Assembly: GCA_964456445.1 (NCBI GenBank)
Contig: CAYWBI010000158.1
Span: 1 to 8,836, forward strand
Reading direction: 5' to 3'
Origin: CAYWBI01 sp964456445
GTDB lineage: Bacteria > Calditrichota > Calditrichia > Calditrichales > J004
DNA length: 8,836 bases
How positions within the stretch are numbered: position 1 is the first letter of the stretch; every line of letters begins with the position of its first letter. The position numbers and the translations under genes were made by a program. Below are positions 7,196 through 8,836 of the stretch, piece after piece. Below the pieces are notes generated by a model. It did no database searches and was not told the DNA's origin. It saw nothing but the letters and a program-made list of their open reading frames with translations.

Positions 7196-8836
7196 TTAAT
7201 CAAACAATTCCAGAATATCATCCCTTTTAAGTGATTTGAAAAAAGTTTCTTCGGTGGAAATCAGGGATTTGACCAGCTCCATCTTGCTTTGCTGCAAACG
7301 TACAATTTTTTCTTCCACCGTATCTTTAGAGATCAGTTTATAGGCAAATACCTTACGGGTTTGGCCGATCCGGTAAGCACGGTCCGTGGCCTGCATTTCC
7401 ACCGCCGGGTTCCACCAGGGGTCAAAATGCACCACATAGTCGGCAGCGGTTAGGTTTAGTCCGGTACCACCGGCTTTTAAACTGATAAGGAATGTACGGA
7501 TCGAGTCATCTTCCTGAAAGTTGTTGACAGAACTTTGACGGTCCTTGGTGGAACCATCGAGATAGGAATAATTAATACCGGTTTCATCAAAATAGCGTTT
7601 GATAATTTGCAGCATCTGTACGAACTGGCTGAAGATAAGCACTTTGTGCTTTTCCGAAATAATCTCCTGGATCATTTCCTTCAAAGCTTCAAACTTACCG
7701 GATTCTTCGGAATAATTTTTGGTCACCAGGCCAGGGTGACAGGCAATTTGCCGTAATTTGGTAAGGCCTTCCAGGACTTTGAATTTTGATTTGCCAATCC
7801 CCTTGGATTCAATTTCACCGAGAATACTTTCCCGGTAACTCAAACGCCACTTATCATACAATGCCTGTTGAGCATCGGACATGGGCGAATAAGTGATACT
7901 TTCGATTTTCGGCGGCAGCTCGGTGGCCACATCCTCCTTTGTGCGGCGCAGGATAAATGGAAAGATTAAACGTTTCAAAGTTTCGGCCACTTCAACATTT
8001 TGATCTTTTTCGATCGGCCGCATAAACGTATTTTTAAAAAAGTTTAAATCACCAAGCAGACCCGGGTTCACAAAGGCAAATTGCGCCCATAAGTCCATCG
8101 TATTGTTCTCCACGGGAGTGCCCGTTAACGCCATCCGGTTGCGCGCGTTCATCAACCGGGCGGCCTTGGATGTTTCCGAAAGTGGATTTTTTATGTTTTG
8201 CGATTCATCCAGGATAACATAATCAAAAGTTAAATCTTTTAAAAAGGTGATGTCCCGTCTTAAATGTCCATAAGTTGTAAGCACCACCTGATATTTCTTC
8301 AGTCGGCGAAAATCCTTGGTACGTCTTGTACCGTAATGAACCAGTGTAATGATGTCCGGTGTAAATTTTTGTATTTCACTTATCCAGTTAAATATAACGG
8401 ATGTGGGCGCAATGATTATATTTGTTGCCTTTGGGTTTTCGTTTAATATGGAACGGAGCAGACATAAGGCCTGAATGGTTTTTCCGAGACCCATGTCATC
8501 GGCCAAAATCCCGCCAAAGGCGAATTCCCGGAGGAAGTGGAGCCAGTCATAGCCTGCTTTTTGATAATCCCGCAGTTCACCGATGAAATTTTGCGGGAGT
8601 TCATAGGTTTTGATTTTCTCAAACTGTTCCAATTGATTGAGTTTTTCATTGCTTAAGGCATCTAATTGTTTGTGGTCCGCCTCGAGCAATAGTTTGTCAA
8701 CAAAGGTCATGTGGTGGTTTGCAAAACGAATGGTATTGTTTTCCACCCGGCCAAAATTAATTATGTAGTTAAACTTTTCAATCAATTTTTCAGGCAGGCG
8801 GGCAATCGTTCCGTCACGTAACCTTACATATCTCTT
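7196..8836 (-). CDS. SNF2-family ATP-dependent DNA helicase/translocase, C-terminal part (5' end beyond window)
   Basis: The visible 546 residues hold the complete two-lobed SNF2 ATPase core. Residue numbers are counted from the window edge. Walker A is DDMGLGKT near 113-120; motif Ia is APTSVIFNW near 143-151; the Walker B box is DESQ at 210-213 (DEAQ or DESQ is usual in bacterial SNF2 proteins); motif III is LTGTPVENN near 237-245; motif IV is VLIFSQF near 399-405; motif V is AGGTGLNL near 455-462; and motif VI is QATDRAYRIGQ at 482-492. Such proteins translocate on double-stranded DNA and remodel protein-DNA or transcription complexes; the specific role here is unknown. The frame is open to position 8836, and the codon at 8783-8785 that could be read as a start is TTG, an internal Leu. 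The 17 upstream codons continue the family pattern (RYVRLRDGTIARLPEK), so the N-terminal half, often a SWIM zinc finger and SNF2-associated region, lies to the right. Confidence 0.95.
   Translation of the reverse strand, partial: KRYVRLRDGTIARLPEKLIEKFNYIINFGRVENNTIRFANHHMTFVDKLLLEADHKQLDALSNEKLNQLEQFEKIKTYELPQNFIGELRDYQKAGYDWLHFLREFAFGGILADDMGLGKTIQALCLLRSILNENPKATNIIIAPTSVIFNWISEIQKFTPDIITLVHYGTRRTKDFRRLKKYQVVLTTYGHLRRDITFLKDLTFDYVILDESQNIKNPLSETSKAARLMNARNRMALTGTPVENNTMDLWAQFAFVNPGLLGDLNFFKNTFMRPIEKDQNVEVAETLKRLIFPFILRRTKEDVATELPPKIESITYSPMSDAQQALYDKWRLSYRESILGEIESKGIGKSKFKVLEGLTKLRQIACHPGLVTKNYSEESGKFEALKEMIQEIISEKHKVLIFSQFVQMLQIIKRYFDETGINYSYLDGSTKDRQSSVNNFQEDDSIRTFLISLKAGGTGLNLTAADYVVHFDPWWNPAVEMQATDRAYRIGQTRKVFAYKLISKDTVEEKIVRLQQSKMELVKSLISTEETFFKSLKRDDILELFD

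Noticed and set aside
8783..8785. TTG as the start codon of the SNF2 gene
   Set aside because: The frame stays open for 17 more codons to the window edge, and those codons read RYVRLRDGTIARLPEK, which fits the SNF2-associated region before the helicase core. The TTG is an internal leucine.

Overview
The window looks like bacterial chromosome from a member of the FCB superphylum, most like Calditrichota, KSB1 or Ignavibacteriota lineages. The main evidence is the C-terminal sorting domain of the large protein, with its NYPNPFNP motif and its Gly-Leu-Tyr-Phe-Tyr and Arg-Lys-Met-Leu-Leu-Leu-Arg ending. This domain is typical of type IX (Por) secretion cargo in those phyla. Assignment to a phylum is inference from this style of protein, not from a marker gene.

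Layout: (1) Positions 1-375 are an AT-rich leader with no convincing gene. It holds a good Shine-Dalgarno sequence at 365-369, a weak promoter-like hexamer, and a 9-base inverted repeat whose right arm covers the Shine-Dalgarno. (2) Positions 376-7122 (+) are one very long gene for a secreted multidomain protein of 2248 residues. In order it shows a signal peptide, an Asp-box (Ycf48/BNR-like) propeller, a bacterial Ig-like domain, a seven-bladed VCBS/FG-GAP propeller, a fibronectin-III-like domain, a right-handed beta-helix, an ASH-like domain, cadherin-like domains, more Fn3/Ig-like modules, a Trp-rich pre-terminal region and the type IX sorting domain. (3) Positions 7123-7195 are a short convergent intergenic gap with a terminator hairpin. 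(4) Positions 7196-8836 (-) are the C-terminal part of a SNF2-family ATPase/helicase whose 5' end lies beyond the right edge.

The two genes are convergent, share only the terminator, and show no sign of a functional link: one product is exported to the surface or medium, the other acts on DNA in the cytoplasm. I see no mobile element, CRISPR array, tRNA or rRNA, and nothing that amounts to a new multi-gene system. The most interesting points are the architecture of the giant secreted protein (two propellers and a beta-helix in one chain, one cysteine in the mature protein, graded decay of calcium loops in the second propeller) and the possible masking of its ribosome-binding site.
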